DNA from: Desulfobacterales bacterium
GTDB lineage: Bacteria; Desulfobacterota; Desulfobacteria; Desulfobacterales; 4be13
Reading direction: 5' to 3'
NCBI GenBank assembly: GCA_029940115.1
Contig: JAOZRQ010000164.1
Span: forward strand, 1 to 11,501
Length of the DNA stretch: 11,501 nucleotides
Made by a program: the position numbers and the translations under genes. Below are positions 5,991 to 11,501 of the stretch, in pieces. The notes beneath the pieces are model-generated. The model ran no database searches and had not been told where the DNA came from. It saw only the letters and a program-made list of their open reading frames with translations. How positions within the stretch are numbered: the first letter of the stretch is position 1; every line of letters starts with the position of its first letter.

Positions 5991-6602
5991 ATGTTGATTG
6001 AGATAAATTCGCAAGACCCACAACAGAGGCTCATCCAGAGAGTCGTTGACATCCTCAGAAGTGGAGGGGTCATCGCCTATCCCACCGACACCTATTATGG
6101 GATTGGCTGTGACATCATGAACAAGAAGGCGATTGAGAAGATATATCAGTTGAAACAGCGGGACAAGAAAAAGCCGTTCAGCTTCATCTGTTCGGGACTT
6201 AAAAACATCAGTGATTATGCAAAAGTCTCAAATTATGCGTATAAAACCATGAGACGACTTTTGCCGGGTCCTTATACCTTTATCTTGGAAGGATCGAAAC
6301 GGGTCCCCAAAATGATGCTGACCCGCCGGAAAACCGCCGGCATAAGGGTCCCCGACAACACCACCTGCCTTGGCTTGGTGGAATCGCTCGGAAACCCTGT
6401 CATCTCCACCAGCGCGGCTTCCCCTGACGGCACGCTCTTTTATGAGCCCTCCTTCATAGAGGATTTCTTCGGCTCACGGCTGGATGCCGTCATTGACGGC
6501 GGGCCCGTGCCGGGCCAGCCGTCAAGCGTCATCTCCCTGACCGATGACATTCCTGAAGTCATACGCAAAGGAATGGGGGATGTCAGCATTTTTGAAGGAT
6601 GA
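5991..6602 (+). CDS. YciO/Sua5/YrdC family protein (threonylcarbamoyl-AMP synthase-like)
   Basis: The 203-residue protein consists of one YrdC domain. Motifs in order are GGVIAYPTDTYYGIGCD (about 25-41), the KQRDKKKPFSF nucleotide-binding stretch (about 55-65), LPGPYTFIL (about 90-98), AGIRVPDN (about 116-123) and STSAASPDG (about 138-146). The family includes TsaC/Sua5, which make threonylcarbamoyl-AMP for the t6A37 tRNA modification. The N-terminus (QDPQQRLIQRVVDIL) and the C-terminal SSVISLTDD make it look more like the YciO subgroup, whose role is less certain. The start fits the YciO length, although I see no clear Shine-Dalgarno before it. It is the only plus-strand gene and is flanked by repeats on both sides, so it is probably transcribed alone. 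Confidence 0.88.
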   Translation: MLIEINSQDPQQRLIQRVVDILRSGGVIAYPTDTYYGIGCDIMNKKAIEKIYQLKQRDKKKPFSFICSGLKNISDYAKVSNYAYKTMRRLLPGPYTFILEGSKRVPKMMLTRRKTAGIRVPDNTTCLGLVESLGNPVISTSAASPDGTLFYEPSFIEDFFGSRLDAVIDGGPVPGQPSSVISLTDDIPEVIRKGMGDVSIFEG

Positions 6603-6610
6603 ATAGGTAT

Positions 6611-6729
6611 AGAGTTCAACAAAAAGATTGTCCCGGACCCAGTTTGTAGTTCCGCCTTCAGGCGGTCTCGCACCGCCGAAAGGCGGAACTACGAACTGGG
6701 GACTCCGGACAAACATTCTGTTGAAAACT
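6611..6729. repeat. Long palindrome after the YciO-like gene
   Basis: The inner part (6638-6700) is an AGTTCCGCC-family stem with arms of about 29 bp and few mismatches. The symmetry continues outward: GAGTTCAACA near 6611 mirrors TGTTGAAAACTC near 6718, and TTGTCCCGGACC mirrors GGACTCCGGACAA. It begins about 9 bp past the stop codon and could fold in the transcript as a 3' end, though no clean U-run follows. Confidence 0.85.
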
Positions 6730-6840
6730 CCCTTGCCCGTGCCCGTGTGCCCGTGCCCCTATCTGTACTGGTTTTCGGGCAGGGGCACAGGCACGGACAA
6801 GGGGCATGGGCAGAGGGGGGCAAAACAGGTGTTTTCAAAC
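6719..6840. repeat. GTGCCC-rich imperfect inverted repeat
   Basis: GTTGAAAAC at 6719 mirrors GTTTTCAAAC at 6831. Between them CCCTTGCCCGTGCCCGTGTG mirrors the GGGGCACAGGCACGGACAAG side around a TACTGGTTTTCGG loop. The left arm is built of GTGCCC iterations. It lies between the convergent ends of the YciO-like gene and rpsA. It is non-coding as far as I can see. Confidence 0.75.
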
Positions 6841-6849
6841 ACCTTCTTC

Positions 6850-6907
6850 TAAGGAGGAGGGATGGTTCGTCCATGGTTCATCCTTATCTCCATCTCCTCC
6901 ATCCTTA
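6850..6907. repeat. Imperfect inverted repeat downstream of rpsA
   Basis: TAAGGAGGAGGGATGG (6850-6865) is mirrored imperfectly by CCATCTCCTCCATCCTTA (6890-6907). It contains GGTTCATCCTTA, shared with the repeat in the guaB leader at 5137-5148. It lies about 50 bp past the rpsA stop codon on the minus strand. Confidence 0.5.
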
Positions 6908-6954
6908 CCATCCCTTTTCCTTTTTTTATGAACGTCGGAAACAAAAGAGAACGC

Positions 6955-8886
6955 TTATTTCACCTCGGCTTCGGCTCCGACTTCCACTTCGGCTTGCGCT
7001 TCCACTTCGGCTTGCGCTTCCACTTCGGCTTCCACTTCGGCTTCCACTTCCACTTCGGCTTCGGCTTGCGCTTCAGCTTCCTCTTCCTTCAGCTTTTCTT
7101 GGAGATTCTCTTTCAACATCTCCCCAAAAGCCGACGTCGGGGCTTTGATATTGTCAATATAGTCGCTGAGGATTCCCCCACCCGGTTCAGCATCGCCGTC
7201 AAGCCGCTTGATGGAAAGACCGATCCGTCTCTCATCGCTGTTGATGTTCATCACCTTGGCGGTGATGACATCGCTGATCTCAAATTTGCCTTCGGGGGTC
7301 TTTATTTTCTCCTTGCTGATTTCAGAGACATGGACCAAGCCCTCAATCCCCTCTTCCAGTTCCACAAAGATGCCGAAATCCGTGACATTTGTCACGGTTC
7401 CGGTGATTTCCGTGCCGACCTCATAGCGTTCGGCGACCGTCTCCCACGGATCTGGCTCCAATTGCTTGATTCCGAGGGAAAACCGTTCACTGTTCTTCTC
7501 GATCTCCAGCACCTTTGCCTGGACCACATCCCCTTTCTTATAGGCTTCGCCGGGATGCTTGATACGCTTTGTCCATGAAATGTCCGAAATATGGACAAGG
7601 CCATCAATGCCGTCGTCAATGCCGATAAACAGACCGAAATCCGTGATGTTCTTGATTCTGCCTTCGATGATGGTCCCCTCGGGATATTTTTCGCTGATCA
7701 CATCCCATGGATTCGGAATCGCCTGTTTCATGCCAAGGGAGATACGTCTGTTCTCAGGATCAATATCCAGAACCATCGCCTCCACCTCGTCTCCCACCGA
7801 GACCATCTTGGAAGGATGACGAATCTTCCGGGTCCATGACATTTCGGAAACATGAATCAGCCCCTCAACCCCCTCTTCCAGTTCCACAAACGCGCCGTAA
7901 TCGGTCAGGCTGACCACCTTTCCCTTGACGCGGAATTTCACGGGATATTTTTCAATGGCCGCGGACCAAGGATCCTCTGTCAGCTGTTTCATGCCGAGGG
8001 AGACCCTCTCCTTTTCGGTGTCCAAGTTGAGCACCTTGACCGTGATCTGATCACCGACCGAGAAGAGTTCTCCGGGATGCTTCACCCGCCCCCAGGAAAT
8101 GTCTGTGATGTGTAGCAGGCCATCCACCCCTCCGAGGTCCACAAACACGCCATACTCCGTGATGTTCTTGACGATGCCGTCAACCACTTTGCCTTCGTGT
8201 ATGGCCTCCAAGGTCGCGGACCTTACCGCATCCCGCTCCTCTTCAAGGATTGCCCTCCTGGACAGGACGATGTTGCTCCGTTTCCGGTTGTATTTCAGGA
8301 TTTTGAAGGTGAAGGTCTCTCCCACCATCTCATCCATGTTGCGGATGGGCCGCAGATCGGCTTGGGAACCGGGCAGAAAGGCCGGAACCCCGATATCCAC
8401 CGAAAATCCGCCCTTCACCCGGCTGGTGATCACGCCTTCGATGGTTCCGTTCTCATCATGGGCCCGCTTGATTTCATCCCATATCTTGACTTTGGCGGCC
8501 TTCTCCTTGGAGAGGATGACGACTTCCTCCTCCTCATCCCAGAATTCGACCATCACCTCCACCAAGTCTCTGACCTTGGCGGTGACGTTGCCTCTTTCGT
8601 CCTTGAACTCCTGGATCGGAATCTGACCTTCCGATTTGTACCCGATGTCAACAAGCACATAATCCTTGTCCACAGAAATGACCCTGCCGGTGACGACTTC
8701 CCCTTCTGCAAAACGTTTAAAACTCTCTTCATACATGTCCATCAGGGATTCCATGCTGTCGTCACCCTGAGACTGAAGATCGTCCGGTGTTTCAGACTCC
8801 GCCTCTTGGTTATGATTTGCGATGACACCATCCAACGAACTGTTCTGATTTAACTCGGTTTCATTGTTTTTTGCAAATGCTTCCAT
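6955..8886 (-). CDS. rpsA: 30S ribosomal protein S1 with acidic repeat tail
   Basis: The 643-residue protein has six S1 RNA-binding domains, at about 60-128, 145-212, 230-300, 317-387, 404-474 and 491-561. It recruits mRNA to the 30S subunit. The last four domains carry the usual DYGAFVELEEGVEGLIHVSE-like pattern and the linker DPW repeated between domains. The length exceeds the typical 550-580 residues. The surplus is an N-terminal extension of about 50 acidic residues and a C-terminal tail from about 600 made only of Glu, Ala, Val and Gln, plus one Gly, before a final Lys. The tail is encoded by hexamer repeats. The start at 8886 has only a weak AGGGG site about 14 nt upstream; M45 is a possible alternative. 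cmk lies upstream on the same strand, a common arrangement, but here 814 bp apart. Confidence 0.97.
   Translation of the reverse strand: MEAFAKNNETELNQNSSLDGVIANHNQEAESETPDDLQSQGDDSMESLMDMYEESFKRFAEGEVVTGRVISVDKDYVLVDIGYKSEGQIPIQEFKDERGNVTAKVRDLVEVMVEFWDEEEEVVILSKEKAAKVKIWDEIKRAHDENGTIEGVITSRVKGGFSVDIGVPAFLPGSQADLRPIRNMDEMVGETFTFKILKYNRKRSNIVLSRRAILEEERDAVRSATLEAIHEGKVVDGIVKNITEYGVFVDLGGVDGLLHITDISWGRVKHPGELFSVGDQITVKVLNLDTEKERVSLGMKQLTEDPWSAAIEKYPVKFRVKGKVVSLTDYGAFVELEEGVEGLIHVSEMSWTRKIRHPSKMVSVGDEVEAMVLDIDPENRRISLGMKQAIPNPWDVISEKYPEGTIIEGRIKNITDFGLFIGIDDGIDGLVHISDISWTKRIKHPGEAYKKGDVVQAKVLEIEKNSERFSLGIKQLEPDPWETVAERYEVGTEITGTVTNVTDFGIFVELEEGIEGLVHVSEISKEKIKTPEGKFEISDVITAKVMNINSDERRIGLSIKRLDGDAEPGGGILSDYIDNIKAPTSAFGEMLKENLQEKLKEEEAEAQAEAEVEVEAEVEAEVEAQAEVEAQAEVEVGAEAEVK
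6958..7088 (-). repeat. Hexanucleotide simple repeat coding the S1 tail
   Basis: On the minus strand GAAGTG, GAAGCC and CAAGCC-type hexamers alternate, coding Glu-Val, Glu-Ala and Gln-Ala dipeptides from about residue 603 to the end. The 6-bp period keeps the frame whatever the copy number, so length variation between strains is expected. Confidence 0.9.
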
Positions 8887-8946
8887 TAACGTATTGTATC
8901 CCCTTTGCCTGATTTTAGGTTATGATTTTATGATTGTCATCTGAGA

Positions 8947-9054
8947 GCAGGACAAAAACTTGTAGGTGGGTTCCACTCCAGCAATTTCAGAATTGATAGA
9001 CCTCACCCACAGCAGAGGCAATCCTGATCTTGGATTCTTGTTTTTTTGTCCTGC
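8947..9054. promoter_or_regulatory. Large inverted repeat in the rpsA upstream region
   Basis: GCAGGACAAAAA (8947-8958) pairs perfectly with TTTTTGTCCTGC (9043-9054) across about 84 bp. GTGGG inside the left arm is mirrored by CCCAC inside the right, and AATCC-tgatctt-GGATT forms a small hairpin at 9020-9036. It starts about 60 bp before the rpsA start codon. If transcribed it would form a structured leader, the kind of site where S1 is known to repress its own translation in E. coli. That role is inferred. Confidence 0.4.
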
Positions 9055-9155
9055 ACACAGGATGGTCATATAAGACCTTTATGAAGCCAATCGCTTCAAT
9101 GGGCATAACCTCGCCTGCCCGGTATGGCTCTGTTCTTTTGTTAAGTCAAGCGTCC
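9055..9155. other. Gene-free spacer
   Basis: About 100 bp between the rpsA leader inverted repeat and the first element remnant. I see no ribosome binding site, frame or clear repeat in it. Confidence 0.4.
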
Positions 9156-9283
9156 GTGACCGGACAACTTCCCGCTCCTGCCAAGTTCCCACTTCCCGCT
9201 CCTGTCGGATGGACAAATCCGGCAGGCGGTTTGGATCTGTTCATCCCCGAAATGGGCCATGGGAATTTCAAGCACTTGGCCAC
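9156..9283. repeat. Diverged copy of the GTGACC two-hairpin element
   Basis: The left end GTGACCGGACAACTTCCC (9156-9173) matches the inverted end of the element at 9598-9718. It is followed by a 24-bp tandem step (ACTTCCCGCTCCTG at 9167 and 9191), a hairpin CCTGTCGGATggacAAATCC..., a decayed second hairpin (CGGTTTGGATCTGTTCATCC) and a right end GGGAATTT...CTTGGCCAC resembling the reversed left end. The order of parts equals that of the intact copy. Confidence 0.65.
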
Positions 9284-9375
9284 AAATTTTTCTCCACTCA
9301 CCTTTGCGCCTTCATGTGAGGCATGAAACCCTGGAAAACTTCTGGCCGGGCACTTGTCCAATGTCCACGATCGAA

Positions 9376-9420
9376 AGTTCCCACTCCCGATCCTGTCCGT
9401 TTGACAAATCAGGCGGTTCG
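9376..9420. repeat. Fragment of the same hairpin repeat
   Basis: AGTTCCCACTCCCGATCCTG followed by TCCGTTTGACAAATCAGGCGG repeats the TTCCC...CTCCTG-hairpin order in decayed form. The stem is no longer perfectly paired. Confidence 0.55.
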
Positions 9421-9597
9421 GAACTGTCCTTCCAAAATGGACCGTGGAAGATCGGAACCAAGTATAAATCCAAAACTATATCAACCAATTTAATAAAACA
9501 CAATGATTAATTTTACGCGAACCCAATTTTTTTTCTGGATTCTGGATTCTGGGTGCTGATCCTTAAATATGAACCCCAGAACCCTTCCTCACACATA
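9421..9597. other. AT-rich spacer with short TTCTGGA tandem
   Basis: The stretch holds a short 7-bp tandem (TTCTGGATTCTGGATTCTGG, around 9533-9553) whose last part is mirrored loosely by CCCCAGAACCC at 9573. No gene or ribosome binding site is visible. Confidence 0.5.
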
Positions 9598-9718
9598 GGA
9601 ACCATGACCAAACAACATCCCGGCCCACGCCCGTTTCGGATTGGCAAATCCGAGACGTCCGCCGGATTTGGCAATCCGGCAGGAGCTGGAAATGGGGAAG
9701 TTATTTGGTCACGGTTCC
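9598..9718. mobile_element. 121-bp two-hairpin element with 24-bp inverted ends (MITE-like)
   Basis: The left end (9598-9621) and the reverse of the right end (9695-9718) agree at 21 of 24 positions; the shared pattern is GGAACC-r-TGACCAAA-y-AAC-w-TCCC. Between them are two perfect hairpins, TCGGATT-ggca-AATCCGA (9636-9653) and GCCGGATT-tggc-AATCCGGC (9661-9680). CATAGGA occurs at both outer borders (9594-9600 and 9718-9724), which may be a target duplication or chance. No transposase is present, so any movement would rely on an enzyme elsewhere. The right end lies inside the cmk reading frame and encodes its final five codons and stop. Confidence 0.7.
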
Positions 9719-10366
9719 ATAGGATAACATCCGTTCCACAACCGCTTCAACCGAAAGTTCTGTGGAATCTATGATGATGGCATCTTCGGCCGGCTTCAAG
9801 GGGGCCACGGTTCTGGAACTGTCCTTTTCGTCCCGACGCCTCATATCCTTTTCCACCTCTGCCAGCGTCTGACCGACTGATGATCTCTGTTCAGTGTGAC
9901 GCCGACGGGATCGGATATCAATGGATGCATTCAGAAAAAATTTCAGGTCCGCATCCGGAAAAACCACCGTCCCCATGTCACGCCCCTCAAAGACAACCCC
10001 TCCCTCCCGGGCCATCTCCCGTTGCACATCCAGCAGACAGGTTCTGACCATCGGCCTGGCGGAGACGGCGGATGAGCGCATGGTGATGTCAGGGGCTCGG
10101 ATGTTGTCGGTGATATCCGATTCACCGGAGACGAGCCGGGTTCCTTTTTCATTTCGCACAAATTTCAGGGTCAGGGTGCGGCAGAGTGTTTCAAGTCCCG
10201 GATCATCATCCACCGAGATGCCGGCAACTTTTGCCTCATATGCCACTCCCCGATAGAGCGCGCCGGTGTCAATGTACCTGTATCCGAGACGATCGGCAAG
10301 CATCCGGCTGACCGTTGTCTTGCCGGCCCCGGCAGGGCCGTCTATTGTGATTAGCAGTTGTTTCAT
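9701..10366 (-). CDS. cmk: Cytidylate kinase
   Basis: The 221-residue protein phosphorylates CMP and dCMP with ATP. The P-loop GPAGAGKTT is at 10-18, the DTGALYRG substrate motif at 33-40, GRDMGTVVFPDADLKFFL at 128-145, and the lid RRRDEKDSSR at 176-185. Length matches short bacterial Cmk. An upstream ATG at 10456 is rejected because the added 30 residues are low-complexity repeat sequence and the family begins just before the P-loop; the chosen start has no strong Shine-Dalgarno. The C-terminus G217-T-V-T-K and the stop codon coincide exactly with the right inverted end of the element at 9598-9718. rpsA is the next gene downstream. Confidence 0.96.
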   Translation of the reverse strand: MKQLLITIDGPAGAGKTTVSRMLADRLGYRYIDTGALYRGVAYEAKVAGISVDDDPGLETLCRTLTLKFVRNEKGTRLVSGESDITDNIRAPDITMRSSAVSARPMVRTCLLDVQREMAREGGVVFEGRDMGTVVFPDADLKFFLNASIDIRSRRRHTEQRSSVGQTLAEVEKDMRRRDEKDSSRTVAPLKPAEDAIIIDSTELSVEAVVERMLSYGTVTK

Positions 10367-10420
10367 AAAGTTTTCAAATGATGGCCAAATCGCAGTGTCA
10401 GCTTGAAGTTGGGCATTCCT

Positions 10421-10455
10421 TGAACTTGAACATGAACCGCTCACGTTCAAGTTCA
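10421..10455. repeat. Inverted repeat upstream of cmk
   Basis: TGAACTTGAAC (10421-10431) pairs perfectly with GTTCAAGTTCA (10445-10455) around a 13-nt loop. On the minus strand it lies 55-89 nt upstream of the cmk start, so it would be in its leader or be a control site. Confidence 0.5.
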
Positions 10456-10465
10456 CGGAGATCCA

Positions 10466-10574
10466 GATTTATGCGGCAGCCTGCTTCCCCCGCTTCAGTG
10501 CCTCCTGTGAGCGAAGGCTTCTGTCGCTCCTGCTGGGATTTATGCGGCAGCCTGCTTCCCCCGCTCCAGCGCCT
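10466..10574. repeat. 71-bp duplication of the korC gene end
   Basis: The 38 bp at 10537-10574, coding the last eleven or so korC codons and stop, recur at 10466-10503 with two changes. The offset is 71 bp. The second copy is a non-functional echo of the C-terminus (reading LKRGKQAAA then stop). A small hairpin lies between the copies. Confidence 0.9.
10509..10529 (-). terminator. Hairpin past korC stop, possible terminator
   Basis: GAGCGA (10509-10514) pairs with TCGCTC (10524-10529), with a further AAGG/CTT pairing inside. It begins 10 nt after the korC stop codon. No U-run follows, so termination is uncertain. Confidence 0.3.
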
Positions 10575-11073
10575 TCATGTTGAGGGGGATGAACTTCTCT
10601 TTTTTGGCGAACTCATTTTTGACGGATGCTGTCAGCGCGTCAAAGTCAACGATTTTGCTGCGCGCGACAAACGCGCCCAGGGCCACGATGTTCGCGGCTT
10701 TGGCACTGCCCAGCTCGTTGGCGATTTCCGTGACCGGCACCACCAGCTCATCCACATCCGACCGACCGGACCGGACAGAAATCAAGGAGCTGTTAACCAG
10801 TACCACTCCTTTCGGCTTCACCACCGTCGCGAATTTCTCCAGAGAAGGGCGGTTCATGGCCACCAGATGTGAGGGATTCCTGATAATCGGAGAGCCGATG
10901 GGCCTGTCACTGATGACCACCGTGCAGTAGGCGGTTCCTCCCCGCATTTCCGGGCCGTATGACGGGATCCACGCCACCTGAAGCCCCTTGTCCATTGCGG
11001 CTTGGGCAAGAATTTTTCCGCTCAACAAAATCCCTTGGCCTCCAAAACCGGCAAACATCACTTCACTTTGCAT
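10540..11073 (-). CDS. korC: 2-oxoacid:ferredoxin oxidoreductase, gamma subunit
   Basis: The 177-residue protein is the gamma subunit of a 2-oxoacid:acceptor oxidoreductase, probably the 2-oxoglutarate type. The hallmark GFGGQG is at 9-14 and PSYGPEMRGG at 37-46. The multi-subunit enzyme cleaves a 2-oxoacid to acyl-CoA and CO2 and reduces ferredoxin. The gamma domain helps bind CoA and contacts the other subunits. A strong AAGGAGG site precedes the start by 4 nt. The alpha, beta and delta genes usually precede gamma on the same strand; here at least 400 bp of repeats lies upstream, so the partners are either beyond the right edge or elsewhere. In some benzoate degraders such an enzyme supplies reduced ferredoxin for ring reduction. 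Substrate is not settled by sequence: pyruvate or indolepyruvate types remain possible. Confidence 0.85.
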   Translation of the reverse strand: MQSEVMFAGFGGQGILLSGKILAQAAMDKGLQVAWIPSYGPEMRGGTAYCTVVISDRPIGSPIIRNPSHLVAMNRPSLEKFATVVKPKGVVLVNSSLISVRSGRSDVDELVVPVTEIANELGSAKAANIVALGAFVARSKIVDFDALTASVKNEFAKKEKFIPLNMKALERGKQAAA

Positions 11074-11092
11074 TTTTCCTCCTTAATAGCTG

Positions 11093-11124
11093 TAAGCTGT
11101 AAGCAACTTCGAGCTTACAGCTTA
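11093..11124. promoter_or_regulatory. Perfect hairpin just upstream of the korC ribosome binding site
   Basis: TAAGCTGTAAGC (11093-11104) and GCTTACAGCTTA (11113-11124) form a perfect 12-bp stem with an 8-nt loop AACTTCGA. The stem ends about 8 nt before the AAGGAGG site of korC. The sequence is related to the 21-bp tandem at the right edge, so it may be a repeat that has landed in the leader. Confidence 0.6.
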
Positions 11125-11130
11125 GGACCT

Positions 11131-11413
11131 GTGACCAAATGACATCCCCGCCGCGCTCGGTTCGGATTGGCAAATCCGAACCTGCCGGCTGTGACCAAAT
11201 GACATCCCCGCCGCGCTCGGTTCGGATTGGCAAATCCGAACCTGCCGGCTGTGACCAAATGACATCCCCGCCGCGCTCGGTTCGGATTGGCAAATCCGAA
11301 CCTGCCGGCTGTGACCAAATGACATCCCCGCCGCGCTCGGTTCGGATTGGCAAATCCGAACCTCCTGCCGGATTTGGCAATCCGGCAGGGGAATGGGGAA
11401 CTTGTTCGGTCAC
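11131..11413. mobile_element. GTGACC two-hairpin element with left half amplified to four 60-bp units
   Basis: A 60-bp unit starting GTGACCAAATGACATCCCC occurs at 11131, 11191 and 11251, with a fourth at 11311 that lacks the last 7 bp. The units appear identical. Each contains TTCGGATT-ggca-AATCCGAA. The fourth unit is followed by the second hairpin CCTGCCGGATT-tggc-AATCCGGCAGG (11364-11389) and then a right end GGGGAACTTGTTCGGTCAC (11395-11413) that mirrors the left end imperfectly. The order end-hairpin-hairpin-end is the same as at 9598-9718. Because 60 is a multiple of three, open frames run through the array on the minus strand, but they are artefacts. Confidence 0.85.
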
Positions 11414-11424
11414 GGATACTTCAA

Positions 11425-11501
11425 GCTTACAGCTTCGAGCTTACAACTTACAGCTTCGAGCTTACAACTTACAGCTTCGAGCTTACAACTTACAGCTTCG
11501 A
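11425..11501. repeat. 21-bp tandem repeat
   Basis: The unit CGAGCTTACAACTTACAGCTT starts at 11436, 11457 and 11478, and a further one begins at 11499 and runs off the edge. A diverged half unit precedes it (AAGCTTACAGCTT from 11424). Its sequence is kin to the hairpin next to the korC ribosome binding site. Confidence 0.95.

Noticed and set aside
6522..6852. Open frames reading VVPPSGG/PPKGGTTN-like peptides on both strands
   Set aside because: These are translations of the AGTTCCGCC palindrome, which reads similarly on both strands. The same peptides arise at 5172-5372 from another copy.
6862..7578. Plus-strand 238-codon frame rich in Phe-His-Phe-Gly
   Set aside because: It is the complement of the rpsA hexamer repeat and S1 domains; S1 coding evidence on the other strand is decisive.
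10367..10456. Upstream extension of cmk to the ATG at 10456
   Set aside because: The extra 30 residues cover an inverted repeat and have no family counterpart; Cmk proteins begin a few residues before the P-loop.
11131..11365. CRISPR-like regular spacing in the 60-bp array
   Set aside because: Whole 60-bp units are identical with no variable spacers, and no cas gene is nearby. The 37-bp and 126-bp arrays fail for the same reason.
11063..11413. Long minus-strand open frames with repeated peptide units over the 60-bp array
   Set aside because: The 60-bp period is a multiple of three, so any stop-free unit stays open in several frames. There is no ribosome binding site and the units are palindromic DNA.

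Overview
The window comes from an anaerobic bacterium that degrades aromatic compounds, most likely a Desulfobacterota (sulfate-reducer-like) genome. The strongest evidence is an adjacent pair of genes for the lower benzoyl-CoA pathway: 6-hydroxycyclohex-1-ene-1-carbonyl-CoA dehydrogenase (had/bamQ type) and the ring-opening hydrolase (bamA/oah). A 2-oxoacid:ferredoxin oxidoreductase gamma subunit is consistent with this. GC content is about one half. The genus cannot be fixed from sequence alone. The very high load of intergenic palindromes resembles repeat-rich filamentous Desulfobacterales such as Desulfonema, but that is only an impression.

Layout, left to right. 1-306: a 126-bp tandem repeat array. 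325-2946 (minus): bamA, a 24-codon leader ORF with a perfect Shine-Dalgarno, palindromic repeats, then had. 3019-3300 (minus): an orphan UPF0175 small protein. 3301-3628: dispersed and tandem repeats. 3629-5092 (minus): guaB, IMP dehydrogenase. 5093-5990: about 900 bp with no convincing gene, made almost wholly of palindromes. 5991-6602 (plus): a YciO/Sua5-type protein, the only plus-strand gene. 6603-6954: more palindromes. 6955-8886 (minus): rpsA with a simple-sequence acidic tail. 8887-9700: 814 bp without a gene, holding the rpsA leader and remnants of a two-hairpin element. 9701-10366 (minus): cmk. 10540-11073 (minus): the gamma subunit gene. 11093-11501: a hairpin, a 60-bp tandem array and a 21-bp tandem array.

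How the genes relate. Had oxidises the 6-hydroxy-enoyl-CoA formed after ring reduction and hydration. BamA then hydrates and hydrolytically opens the ring to 3-hydroxypimelyl-CoA. The gamma subunit would belong to an enzyme that makes reduced ferredoxin, which ring reduction needs, but its partner subunits are outside the window. guaB, cmk, rpsA and the YciO-like gene are housekeeping genes.

The most unusual content is the repeat landscape. A short hairpin, GGATT-(4 nt)-AATCC, occurs about 20 times, and all but the decayed copies are compensated palindromes. In at least two places two such hairpins sit between inverted ends of the type GTGACCAAAT...ATTTGGTCAC, forming a roughly 105-120 bp element. 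One copy has its right inverted end inside the cmk reading frame and supplies the last five codons and the stop. Another has had its left half amplified into four 60-bp units just upstream of the oxidoreductase gene. No transposase, CRISPR, tRNA or rRNA was seen.
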